Assembly (NCBI GenBank): GCA_964017195.1
Contig: OZ024891.1
Span: 4,831,494-4,895,493, forward strand
Reading direction: 5' to 3'
Source: Siderastrea radians
Lineage: Eukaryota > Cnidaria > Anthozoa > Scleractinia > Rhizangiidae
DNA length: 64,000 nt
Part shown: positions 35,801 through 46,300 of the stretch, in pieces
Layout: every line of letters starts with the position of its first letter
Position numbering within the stretch: the stretch's first letter is position 1
Notes under the pieces: model-generated
What the model was told of the DNA's origin: nothing
Seen by the model: only the letters and a program-made list of their open reading frames with translations
Databases searched by the model: none
Translations under genes and position numbers: made by a program

Positions 35801-36613
35801 ACGAACGTCTGTCAAAAAACCCGTGCACACTCGTGTTTTCGTGCCGAGTTGTCACTGGCACGCCTTAGGAATGCATGAGTGATCGTGATTTCAGAATATT
35901 TATTTTTTATTCTTTCAACACTAAACAACTGTACTGCGTTCTTTAAGGTGGCTGGCACACATAAGAGTGATTTTAAATATGGCTTTCGCTAGCTTCACGT
36001 TGAGAATCAACTATATTAAGACAAAGATTAAAACAAAGATAAGGGAATTATGATTACTATGCATATTTGCTTAAAATATGTATTTACCATTTCCTCGGAG
36101 GTGTCTTGCTCGGCAGCCCGATCGCGGTGCCTTCTTCGTCGTCCGGTCTCTGTTTAGAAAGAGGTTAACAAATCGTTTGGTTAGTCCGAGTTACAAGTAA
36201 AAAACGCTAATTTTATTAACACAATAAAACCACTCTTTCTGATCACCACCGGTGTTAAATATTCAAAACACGATTTATTAGTACAGTATTAATTTCAAGG
36301 ACATTTATAAATCACTCAGTGGTAGACTGAAGGAATGTGGCTAAATGATCATTTCAGACAGTTATTCGTGTGCCAGATTTATAGATTTATCGCTTGCAAG
36401 GGTCAAATAAGAATGACATTCGACGCTATTACACAATTTATCAGCCATAGATACTTCGAACGATAGATAACATTGTTTAGCGGGCAAACAGCGGCCAACG
36501 TAAAATCTCTAGTAGCTAGACTCATTTTTGAGCTCAAAACCGGGCTTAAAACCAAAAATTGCTCAAGTGCGAAGTTCAAACTTACCGCTTGACGTATCTA
36601 AAGAATCAGACAT
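18604..36613 (-). CDS. Glu/Arg/Lys-rich coiled-coil protein with Trp-containing repeats, two possible 3' ends
   Basis: Exons in order: 36613-36586 (ATG), 36149-36088, 28736-28595, 27172-27125, 26403-26143, 25577-25366, 24724-24657, 24089-24065, 23687-23667, 23286-23191, 22306-21911. All junctions are GT/AG with matching phases, and the last exon ends in TAA, giving 452 aa. Residues ~10-200 are Arg/Glu-rich with a 14-residue Glu run. Then comes a ~95-residue heptad-like coiled coil (ELRRIVEEREAKNVPASQQ ... LRDEVKRTEEENTRL), a basic linker, and a tail with PAWAKSQLK, KPEWSG and DPEWKG motifs. Two further phase-0 exons, 19632-19090 and 18684-18604, encode three copies of a W-x(2)-E-x-RPDW-(A/S)-KG-(K/E)-(G/S)-P repeat and lack a visible stop, so they are probably alternative 3' exons or the start of an adjacent similar gene. 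The makeup recalls caldesmon or troponin-T-like thin-filament proteins, but I do not recognise the family. Confidence 0.65.
18958..19015. repeat. (AAAC)n microsatellite
   Basis: CAAACAAACAAACAAACAAA within a longer A-rich tract that starts near 18890. In the intron between the two 3'-most exons. Confidence 0.85.
19640..21905. other. intron or spacer between the alternative 3' ends
   Basis: No exon, known repeat or conserved frame could be supported. A G-rich run lies near 20600 and a TGATGATGA repeat near 19690. Confidence 0.4.
23776..23812. repeat. (ATT)n microsatellite
   Basis: Twelve-odd ATT units in an intron of the coiled-coil gene. A second, interrupted ATT tract follows at 23943-23995. 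Confidence 0.9.
25104..25150. repeat. (GAT)n(AAT)n compound microsatellite
   Basis: TGATGATGATGATG followed by AATAATAATAATAAT in an intron of the coiled-coil gene. Confidence 0.9.
25244..25338. repeat. 14-bp tandem minisatellite
   Basis: About six units of GAAGTACTAGTAGT, with one shortened and one GTG variant, ending about 25 bp before an exon of the coiled-coil gene. Confidence 0.85.
25836..26040. repeat. two diverged units of the dispersed ~105-bp satellite
   Basis: The units share GATGAAATCCTAAAGTGAGACC..AAATGAAAGCTATTGAG and GATGAGGTCATGAAGTGTG..AAATGAAAGCTTCTGAG. They correspond to the complement of the unit seen at 3195-3706. Confidence 0.55.
27745..28558. mobile_element. element with CCAGCAGT..ACTGCTGG ends, containing SINE sequence
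   Basis: CCAGCAGTTGCACCCCCC at the left and GGGGATGGGCACTGCTGG at the right are inverted. GGCATTAG words and Gly/Cys-rich tracts also lie inside both ends (CTGGGCATTAG; complement near 28470-28520). The middle holds a tRNA-like SINE. No target duplication was established. Confidence 0.4.
28097..28405 (-). mobile_element. tRNA-derived SINE with repeated tail
   Basis: On the minus strand the head at 28258-28188 begins GGCTTGATAGCTCAGTTGG and ends in TTCAAGCC. It keeps the acceptor stem (GGCTTGA/TCAAGCC), D-arm and T-arm of a tRNA, but the anticodon stem does not pair, so it is not a functional tRNA. A tail unit containing AAGATAGAATTATATGAAG occurs at about 28097-28150 and again at 28350-28402, as if two SINE tails flank one head. 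Confidence 0.6.
34085..34180 (+). repeat. SINE tail fragment
   Basis: GCATCCCACCTATTGGGTGG..GTTGCTACTCCTAGTC..ATGCTTCAGAAACCGGAGTTAA matches the tail of the SINE at 7640-7740. Confidence 0.5.
34838..34925 (+). repeat. tRNA-like SINE head
   Basis: GGCTAGACAAGTTGGTTAGA (A-box-like) and GGATTCAAGTTCTCC (B-box-like) are spaced as in a tRNA, but the acceptor arms do not pair. A SINE-type sequence follows. Confidence 0.45.
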
Positions 36614-37168
36614 CTTTCCCTAATTGTTGTGTTTGCAGCCGATAACTAGAAGAACCTTACGAATCACTAAAACTTGACCCCCATATGCAAAAGCGCAATA
36701 GGAAATTGCAGTGACGCGGATTCATAAGTTATCAGGGCAAATACGATCGCTGATTGGCTCGCAATATAATACCCAAGATAATTGGCGTGACCGGATTATA
36801 ATAATTGTATCGGCATTGTTTTTGGGAAGAATGTAACGGCTTGGTTTTCATGAAAAACGGTTGAAACGTGCCGCGATTTGTAAAGGCTTGTGATCATTCT
36901 ATTGAAGCATTCTACCTTAAAAAGGCTAAGACAGGAAAAAGTTCGAGAAACTTTGTTCCGTGTCAGAATGACAGTTTCAACTACCGACGTATGCCGCGTA
37001 CGCCCTTTTAAAGATCCAATTGACTACGGAGTTGGCACTTGTACAAATCACACATGTAGCGATTAATACTGAGATTACTTTCAAGATGAAGAGCTACTAA
37101 CTGAAAGTTTGTAAGATCAAACTAAAACCAGAATAAACTAAACTCGGCTGTGTGGGCTGACTTGCAGG

Positions 37169-37209
37169 TAGCCTGCGTGCAGACGTCTCAGACGTCTGCA
37201 CGCAGGCTA
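37169..37209. mobile_element. 41-bp perfect palindrome with 9-bp flanking direct repeats
   Basis: Twenty bases starting TAGCCTGCGTGCAGACGTCT are followed by one C and the exact reverse complement. The direct repeat ACTTGCAGG lies on both sides (37160-37168 and 37210-37218). This looks like a minimal MITE made only of terminal repeats. The termini equal those of 17126-17209 and 59817-59935. Confidence 0.7.
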
Positions 37210-38310
37210 ACTTGCAGGTCCCTCACTTCTATCCCTGTACCCGTTCGTTACTCCTTATTTTATTGGCGTTACTGTCAATTTGCGGTCAGCTCTATAATCG
37301 TTCTTTTGTCCTGTTATCACTTGATCTCTAATGACCATCTCTGTTACCCAACAAATACATATTAGCGGCTCCTGCAATTTGTCTCATTTTATCTCAGTCT
37401 TCCAGGTTTACCAGAGCGGACCAGATCGTCGCCTGGCACATGCCTGACCGGAAAAATTTGACACTGGCGCGACGACCTAGAACCTCAGTACCCGGAACTT
37501 TTAAAATAGTGTCTTTATCAATCAGTTTTGAAGCTGTAGTCACCACACAAGTAGCTGTCTACGTCATCAGATTGGAACTTTTGCGTACATTGGAGCCATA
37601 ACACCAGCTATCAACCTGAATGCCATGCCATAACCGGCAGTAAAACAACAATAATAAAATCTTATCCTTTCAGTTTTAAAACAATATCTCAGTCTTTCTT
37701 TTCTAATATGTGTTCTTGGGGTTGCCTGATCCACTCACCATAAGTTAAATCAAACCCACATTTAGTTTTTCTTTTTCTTTTTCGTTTTTTTCTTTCTTTT
37801 GCTTGCTTCTGAAACGTATCCGGTTAACTTTGCCAGGGAAAATATGTTGTGTATTGTCATGCGCTAAATCACGATGAAATTCTGCTGAATATAACTTCTG
37901 CCTATCTTACATTATCTTACGTCGAGCACTGAAATTTTCGTTTACTTTGAATTGTTCAGCATGACAGAGTTCAGTGTAAACTGTGTTAGGATATGATTAT
38001 TCGTGGCATTGCTGGTAATAAATTAACCATTTTTATTGAGGATGAGGCCGGTTTTCGTGATTCTTTATAGAGAAGTTCAAGATTTAGCAGATACAAGCTC
38101 ATTCATAGCGCTTAGAAGCATATTACAACGGAAATAATTAACATGGCTCCGACAAAATAGTTTGAATACTTGGGACTTGAAGTTCAAGAGCCACTACTCG
38201 GCCCGCTCACGTGTCCGGGGTACTGAACAGTGAAGAGACGTCAGTCAATGATTCCTTTTGTGTGGGAATCAACCAAAAATCCCGAAGTTTGACAATTTAA
38301 ATGAAAGCTA

Positions 38311-38860
38311 CCGTGTGGCACTAAATTTTCGCGGGTTCTAATTTTTGCAATTTTTGCGGATTTTTTCACGATCCGCAAAAAAATGTTCCAGCGAAAAAAA
38401 TCTCCAGCAAAAATTTTCTCCGCAAAAATTTACTCCACAGTCGAAATTATATATAAACATCGCCTTTTACGCGTAACGTAAAATCATGTTGGTGCTAATT
38501 TACTTAAACCGTCTCTTTTGTTCAGAAACAAAACGAAATTAGAACCAAAACATCCAGAAATAAAACGATGAAATTGCAGTTGGTCAGGAGCTCCTGAGTT
38601 GGTACATGTATTTGAAAAGGAAAGGATCGTCTGAAGGTACTCCATTGATTAAGTGCATGTTGTTCACTTGTATTCCATTGTTTGTACTCAAAAAACGACA
38701 ACGTCATAATCCAAATAGAAGGCGACTTCCTGAAAATCGCAAAATTTAATTCCCAGCAAGAAAAACCAGTTTCTGCCCATTTGCAAAAATTAGTTCCCGC
38801 AAAACACAAAAAATTGCTAATCCGCAAAATTAACCCCCGCAAAAATTTAGTGTTACACGG
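38311..38860. mobile_element. TA-flanked MITE, 550 bp, inserted in a satellite unit
   Basis: CCGTGTGGCACTAAATTTTC at the left and AATTTAGTGTTACACGG at the right are imperfect inverted repeats, flanked by TA (38309-38310, 38861-38862). The interior holds many GCAAAAATT/CCGCAAAA words. The outside sequence is AAATGAAAGC on the left and TTCTGTGGACGAAA on the right, words of the dispersed satellite, so the element split a satellite unit. Confidence 0.65.
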
Positions 38861-38976
38861 TATTCTGTGGACGAAAACCGCGGGTGTTTAAAATGAGCAG
38901 CACTTTCCTGAGGTGTGGTTCAGTCGCACCTGGTATTCAGGAACTTGGATAGTTCATTTTTGGTGCCCAGAACAAT

Positions 38977-39419
38977 GAGGGTCCCCAGTAGGTTAAATTT
39001 CGGAATCCGGGATTTGGCTTATTTGAAGACCGGGATTCGGGATTTTAGAGGAAACGGCGAACGAGATTCGGGATTTTATTTATGGGGATACGGGATTTAG
39101 CGGATTTACGATGCGAGATTCGGGAAATGTTGTAAACAACCGGTATCCGGTAACGAAATGTGAAAAATCCTTTCATTGTGACTTAATACAAGTTGCCCAC
39201 ATTTTCATCGACGCTGTTACGTGCCTATTTTGACCGTACCACTTTTCTTATCCCACAATCTTCCACTGGTTCACCGAAGATGAGAGAATCTGGAACCTCT
39301 GTAAGGCAGGCACTTTTTAAAACGTATGTTCGGGATCGGGATAAGCCGATAAACCCGTCGGGATTGAGGGAAAATTTTGGTCGGAATGACGGGATTGAAG
39401 AACCCCACTGGAGACCCTC
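38977..39419. mobile_element. MITE with GAGGGTC..GACCCTC ends and CGGGATT repeats
   Basis: The ends are GAGGGTCCCCAGTAGG and (complement) GAGGGTCTCCAGTGGG. The flanks share the 6-bp direct repeat AACAAT (38971-38976, 39420-39425). The interior repeats CGGGATTCGGGATTT-like words. Non-coding. Confidence 0.6.
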
Positions 39420-40317
39420 AACAATGTTAAAATGAACTGTGTGGGTTATTCAAGGCTTATCCACCCATGAACCTTCCGACTGTTGCAGCGTCCGGGTACA
39501 AGTTCTCGACCAGCCGGTTCCTGCGACCTGTTCTCGACCTTTTACCTGCTGTGGCATCCTCTGTTTTCAGCCGCTTGTGTCCAGATTGTCATGTTTGATT
39601 CGTGTATTCATTTTTAGTCAAATTTAACGAACTCGAGCCGTTATTTACTTTCATCATAGCCGATAGCCCTGGAGAAGACTAGCTGTGCCGGATCACGTTT
39701 TCATAAAGAAAGAAGAAAATTAAACTGTTCCTCCCTTGCTTTCCTTTATCGGCTTTTAAAGTAGTGAGTTAGTATAAATAATTACAGCGGTTATTCCACT
39801 CAAACATAAATCGATTTTGTGGTATACTAGTTTAACGTGTTGTATTCTCAGTTGGTCACTAAAAAAAATTATACCGATTGATCACCAATCTCGTTCCCCC
39901 TCATATATTACCTTTCTTTTCTCTGTGGAAACATTTTCAACAACACGTTAAATTACTGATCTAAGCATTACACATATATGGATATATAGGGTCCGGATCC
40001 TCTTCATTATTGCATTTCACCCTTATGTGCTGATTGTCAACATTTTCCATGAGGTATTTTCATATGTTTGTTTGCTTGATATGTGCCAAATTAATCGGCG
40101 TTTAAACGTATTAGTCAATATTTAGATGAAAAAAGTTGTTGTTCCTCAAATGATATCAAGATCACACAGGAGCTTTTACCACAAAATAAAGTATTTATAA
40201 GTTGGCGGCATTTTAAAAGGAATTGTTTCTCTAGCAAGACACAAATGGAATATTTTTTCACACGATTAATGAGTATTCAGAGCAGTTTTGGCACGAAGCA
40301 AGTTAAAAACCTGTAGA

Positions 40318-43300
40318 ATGAAACAGATTCTTATGGAACAAGTCAAGGTAACGTTTAATGTCTTTAATATATATCCTGCTAGCCAAAATATTTCTTTCTC
40401 CACGAAAAACAAAACTTCTGAAATACATTTACTGTATCGTTGCACGTGTAACTGTATAATGCTCGCCACAAAAAAGGAACATTTTGAGAAACAAATTTTT
40501 ATGGAATTTAAAGGCCTAGACTCATGAACGAAATTAATCACAACGGATAAACACGAAACATTTTTATTTTAATTTAATATTGCAAAATATGTTCGCACGT
40601 TTTTATGGCAGTGTTTTAATTTCCTTGTGCTAAGTACTTCGATTTCAACTTATGACTGTTGGAAAATAGACCCATTCGATTTCTACAAGGCTAATCCTAT
40701 AAAAACGGTGCGTCGTACGATTGACGGTCTTCTTCATTATTTTTCAGGGTTTTGTCTATCTGAGTCATTTTGTAACCTTTCTCATATTCAAGTCGTCCAA
40801 AGGTAAGAGCTAACTTTCAGCGTTTTTGTTGCCAAAACCAGAACCAATTAATCACTTCTAGCCAATTACAACAAATGCACGAGTGCTTTGAAAAACCAAG
40901 AATTCTACAGCTCACAAAATTTTGATTACAAATAGTTTCAAGTACTCAAGTACTCTCTTAGTTAAAGTCAGTGGGTTTGCCCCAGTGATCCCTCAGTTGA
41001 CATAAGCATTTAGGCCTGTTTGAGACTAACTCATCCACATTAATGAATCTGGTGTAATCATTAGATATGGTCTCTTTGCCAAACAATGTTGATGATCGAT
41101 TTGGTAGCCTTAAAATAATCTATTTACAACGCGAACACACAACAGAGTCAGGTTGGTTTCTTTTTTTTACTAGCAACAGAACCAGTTTCTTTAACCACGT
41201 GGGCTGATACACTTTCGTCTCCAAACTATCCTTTTACATATCCTGCAAACTCCAGTCTTACGTGGATCAAATCTGTTTCCACTGGAAATAGAATCCAGAT
41301 AACAGTCTACGATCTTAGGGTAAGGTGATACTATGTAGATATTCTAGCCTAACATCAGACCTCCTTAAGAGAAAAAAACATGTGCCCATTCAAAGTGACC
41401 CTTATAGATTGGTGTTAAACCAACTGGTGCACTACCTATGGTAGAGCTGTTGATTAAAGCAACGTACTTCCGGGTTACAAGCGCGCGGGCAAGCCCATTC
41501 AAAGTGACTTTGCGATATAAACTTTCGCGAGTATGATGACCATTTTGCGTGGGGCTTCGATTCGCTCACTCATGAATTCCACATAACATAACATGTTATT
41601 CTTTGTACCCTCAGCTCGATCCCCCTCTTCCCTACCCTTCCCCCCAGCAGTCTTTGGCCTTGAATATCTGTCATGTTCAGCTATAACTGCCTGACTTGAC
41701 CTTACCACGAGACTACCGAGAGACATGCAGTTCCATTTGGCCAAACAGTGGGCGCCTAATCTGTGATATCATAAAATAGGTGTATTCAGTTACATGTTAT
41801 ATTGTTTGATGTTCGCTGTTCTGGAAACAGACACAGTGTGACGGAGACTACTTAGAGATCAGAGATGGAGACAGCTTGGGTTCTCCACTGGTAGCGAGGT
41901 ATTGTGGGGTCCTTGGATCGGCGCCGGTCATCACCTCATCCGGGACTCACATGCTCTTACACTTTGTTTCTGATGATGTCACTGACATTTCACATCGAGG
42001 CTTTACACTGCGCCATACTGGTAAGAGTTTCAATATCGATGAAAAAATATCGCAACGCGTTGGCTCAAAACCAATTTCAAGTGAGACGTTAACTGGCGAT
42101 GTCTTAGCTTGCGTTCGCGTTTGCTAACATTTGTAATCCATCAACCAAGCACAACCAAGCATAGATATTAGAATCATCATGTAAGCTTGCACACCAGGCA
42201 AACCCAGGTTTGACCGGAAAGGAAAGGGTGGGTGGGTGGGTGGGGGATTACCCGTGATGCACATACAAATTACCCTAAAAAAAGGATACTGTATACGGCA
42301 AATATTATACGTTTCTTTTGTTTATTTTTGTGTGTAAAACAAATGGTATACCAAACACCCATATTTCCGCATACCCAAAACTCCTGGCTGACTCTGTATA
42401 GGAGAGAAGAAGTGCGAAAAAGTAATGCATTGCAAACCTTTTCTTCAATTCCAATTTACAGGCGTGTGTAACGTACACACGAACGCAACGAGTGGGGTCA
42501 TAACCACACCCAACTATCCTGACAATTACCCAAACTACATGGATTGTCTATGGACGATACAGCTCCACCCCTCGATACTAATCACTCTTGAATGTCAAGA
42601 GCTTGCCTTGGAATACAACGAAGGATGTACATTCGATTACATGGAAATACTCGCGGGAGTGACACTTGGTTCTTCAGTACTAGGACGATACTGCGGTGTT
42701 TACAAAGATTCGTTAACGTTTGAGAGAGACGGAAATATGAGCATACGGTTCGTATCGGATAAGGATAATGAGTTTCATGGATTTCGCTGTGAATACAATA
42801 TCCATAAAGGTGAGATATTACAAGAGCTACTTTAACTCTCTCACTTGCAGTCTGAGTAGCAAAGTACAAAAAATGTTAAATTAAGAAAAAGAAATTACTA
42901 TTTCGTGAGTGAAAAGTGCGAACAGACCAAACAGCACTGCCCAGTGGCTTTCATTTGAACAGTTAAATTGTCACATCTTGGAATGAGTTTCTTCCACACA
43001 TTCAAAAGTTAGTACCACCACAAAAAGTACTACTGTAGCTTTCATATGAATGGTCATAATTGAGGATTTCGTTCACAGACTCAAACGTTTTAACCACCTT
43101 GTGCAGCATAATAAACAGCACTACAGGAAAGTACTGCTCAATTATTTGATGTTAGTTAAGAGAAAAGGTAGAACAGTTCCTTACCCCCTGACGGATGATT
43201 TTCTTATTTCGTCAGCGGGTATGGCGAGAATTACAACAAATAAATAGCATATCTGTAGTTTATCCTCTGAGCTCTTGCTATACCCTCTAAAGTAGGCTGT

Positions 43301-46300
43301 TGCGTAAGAGAATACGTGTCTAAAGTTCCATTAAGCATCGCGTTGCGGTTCGCTCACTGTTAAATCTTTGGCCGCCATTGTTCCTTCATGATTAAAGATC
43401 TTATGTACCTTTAGAAGTTAAACCTTGAAAAATGTGAAAAAGGTGTTGGTTCGGACTGTGTTCCACTGCGACAGAACGCTGCGTACTGGTAAAGCAACAT
43501 AGCGCTTAACACTGTGATCGGAACACCTGACTACATGATCTGCCTGCATATCACTTGGAGTAACAGTCTAACCACTCGCACATCAAGGGAAATGTCAAGT
43601 AACAAGCCACTTGCACCTTCATGCACACGCACCTTGAAGATTAGGCGAGAGCCAAATGTTATGTGGTGAAGAGTATAATTCTCTCACGTCCTCCCTACGT
43701 TTGTCGTTAGTCCGAGGGGATTGGACCGAGTGGACAGATTGGACCGAATGTTCTCGAACTTGCCGCCATGGAAACCAGACCAGGTACAGGACATGCGTTA
43801 ATCCTCTGCCGGAGAGTGGACTACAACTACTTTGTGGTGACGTGGCAGACACTGAGAGGAGAAACTGCTTGATATCTAACTGTAGTAAGTGGTTACGTTT
43901 TTATTAGCACATGACATATTGTTAAATAAGACTTAGGGCGAATTCTATGGAGACAGGAGCATAGTTGGAACCATTCCAGCTATTCTTATTTCCCTTTAGG
44001 AATAACAATACTTGAAACACTATTTCTAAAAAGACATTGGGAACCTCAGATGACCAATAAGATCCAATTTATTATTATTTTTTTATTTTGAATAAGCAGC
44101 TTCCGATCACCTTACCACAAAGGCCGTGTTTTGTGGTCCCCACTGCCGATCCTTCTCCCAACTACTCTTATGGAAACCAAACAACGCCAGCCAGAAACGT
44201 CTGACTAAGGTATAAGGGCTGTCGTTGTAAAGAAATTCACTTGTTTTTTAGATGATGAATAAACTAAAGATGAAGATGACGATGATGACGAGGTTCTAGC
44301 AGTTGAAGATGCTATATGTGCCGAGGAATAAATTAACGTAAAAATATAGCCAAAATGATGGAAATAAAAAAATAAGGTCAACGGATGCCTGCGATCGAGC
44401 AGGACTACATTGCGTTGAATCCATTTGTATAAACGGTCCTTTCTGTCTATTTCCTTCGAAATCTCACTTCACGGAATGTTGTTCTTGTTGTAGCACCGAT
44501 TGATGGCGGCTACACCAACTGGTCCAACTGGTCGGCGTGCAACGTCACTTGTGGAACAGGGGTCAGAAGAAGATCTCGCAACTGCACCAACCCACCTCCA
44601 GCATTCACTGGCAAGAACTGCTCAGAGCTTGGAGAACCCTGGGAGTCGGCGGAATGCGTTTTAGCTCCTTGTCCAGGTAACCTTCTTTTCAATCACTTTT
44701 TTTTTATAAAGGTCTGCCTCACAGAAAGGAACAAAGAAGCTGGGAAGTCATCAGGACCGGAGAGGATACACAACCTGCCGTTGTTAACTAAGAATTTAAA
44801 CTTAACTCACCGATACGTACTTTCTTTTAAGTTTAAAGGCTAAAAAGTAGCAGGCGCATTTATTGTCCCAAACGGTGTTCATTTCAACTCATAATTTGTG
44901 TTTTTTGCGCCGGTAGAGCAGTAAGGTTTGCATAAGGAAATTACAGTGACAGTAACTTTGCTCTCTTTTTTCAAAAGGTGTAACAAGTACAGTTTGGATT
45001 TCCAGCTACATCCATCCTCCTCTCACATCCGCTTCAAGCTACTCTGGTACCATGTCCTATTCAGACGACTCGCATGTCACGCCATTTTCAAATTACGCCC
45101 TTGTCACGCATTTTTCAACCCAATTCGGTACCCATCATATCATACCATCCTCACAAAACGTTAGTTTATTTTCGAGTACCACTGTGCAAAACGAAGTAAT
45201 TGAAGATTCCGGAACAGGCGGACCACGGATGTATTCTACACTTGACTCGTTGCTTATGTTGAGAACGTCCATTCTCGGTGATGTAACAATCCCTCCGGCT
45301 AACAAAGCAAGCAGTGAAGTAGATTCAACGACAGGAAATTTGGAGATATCTACGTTAATTCAATCCCGGTCGATGTTCACTTATTTCATCCAAGTGAAAA
45401 GCAAGTCGATGAAAGATACCTTGTACACACCTGAACATACAAGATACCACCCTGTAAGTACATCAAGTGCCTACTTACACGCATTTTCATTGATCTCGCA
45501 AACAGCATTTCAACTCCACCACTCTCAAACAGCCTACGCTACTAAAGGATACAGCTCCAATTATAACACTGGATTATCTAAACAAACGAGTGCTCCTTTA
45601 ACGCCTTCACTTTTAGTGACTGGAAACGTACCATTGGAGAACAGTTCGTCGTTAGACATTTCTCAGGTGTCCCAAGACAAAACATCAAACGCGGATTCAA
45701 GTATAAACAGCGTGAAAAAATTAGTATCCATCAAAGTTCTACAAGATTCCACGGAAAGGACAACGTATAGCTCTTTGCAAATCATGGACAATCCAAATGA
45801 CTTTTCAAGCAACATTCCAACACAAGAAAGCGCCACCAGAGGCTCCACGGTCTATGATGTGAGTGGAAGTGAGCGGACTGCTACCACTGGAATCTCCAAG
45901 AGTAGATATGGCCTCAGTACACTGATTAAAACAGCTTTGTCAGAAGGGGGACAACACCATACAACTGTGCGTAAGACTTTAGATCTCGTAACGATCGCGT
46001 CTGAAAACACTAGTCTTTACGCCACGTGGGAGACTCAGCAAAGGAGAACATCATCGCAGGAATCTCCTGCAGGGTTCAACCACATCAGTGGAACAATATC
46101 AGAAGAGTCATCCTTCCTGGAGACCCAAAGCAATAAAACGTCACCAGAGGATTCAACCATATGGAAGCCACAACAGAACATAAATGGCACAAAGGAGTCG
46201 TCCATTTGGAAGGACCATTCCATTGCCACAATGAGGACCCGTAACGAATCTGGAACAGCATTCCAACAATCATCCGAGTACTCTTCTCAATCCAACTCTC

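Larger units (their letters stand above)
28737..36087. other. 7.35-kb intron of the coiled-coil gene
   Basis: AT-rich, without recognisable exons. It contains a G-run at 29670, a SINE tail near 34085-34180, a tRNA-like SINE head near 34843, and a compositionally different GC-richer block at 35050-35330 that looks like a repeat fragment. The remaining short open frames show no domain. Confidence 0.5.
36614..40317. other. intergenic region between divergent genes
   Basis: Lies between the 5' end of the minus-strand coiled-coil gene and the start of the plus-strand CUB/TSP1 gene. Apart from the palindrome and two MITEs listed separately, no gene is supported. Promoters for both genes must lie here, but no core element stands out. 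Confidence 0.5.

Noticed and set aside
37170..37208. Possible rho-independent-type terminator or small hairpin RNA gene
   Set aside because: The flanking 9-bp direct repeats and the shared termini with other MITEs explain it as an insertion.
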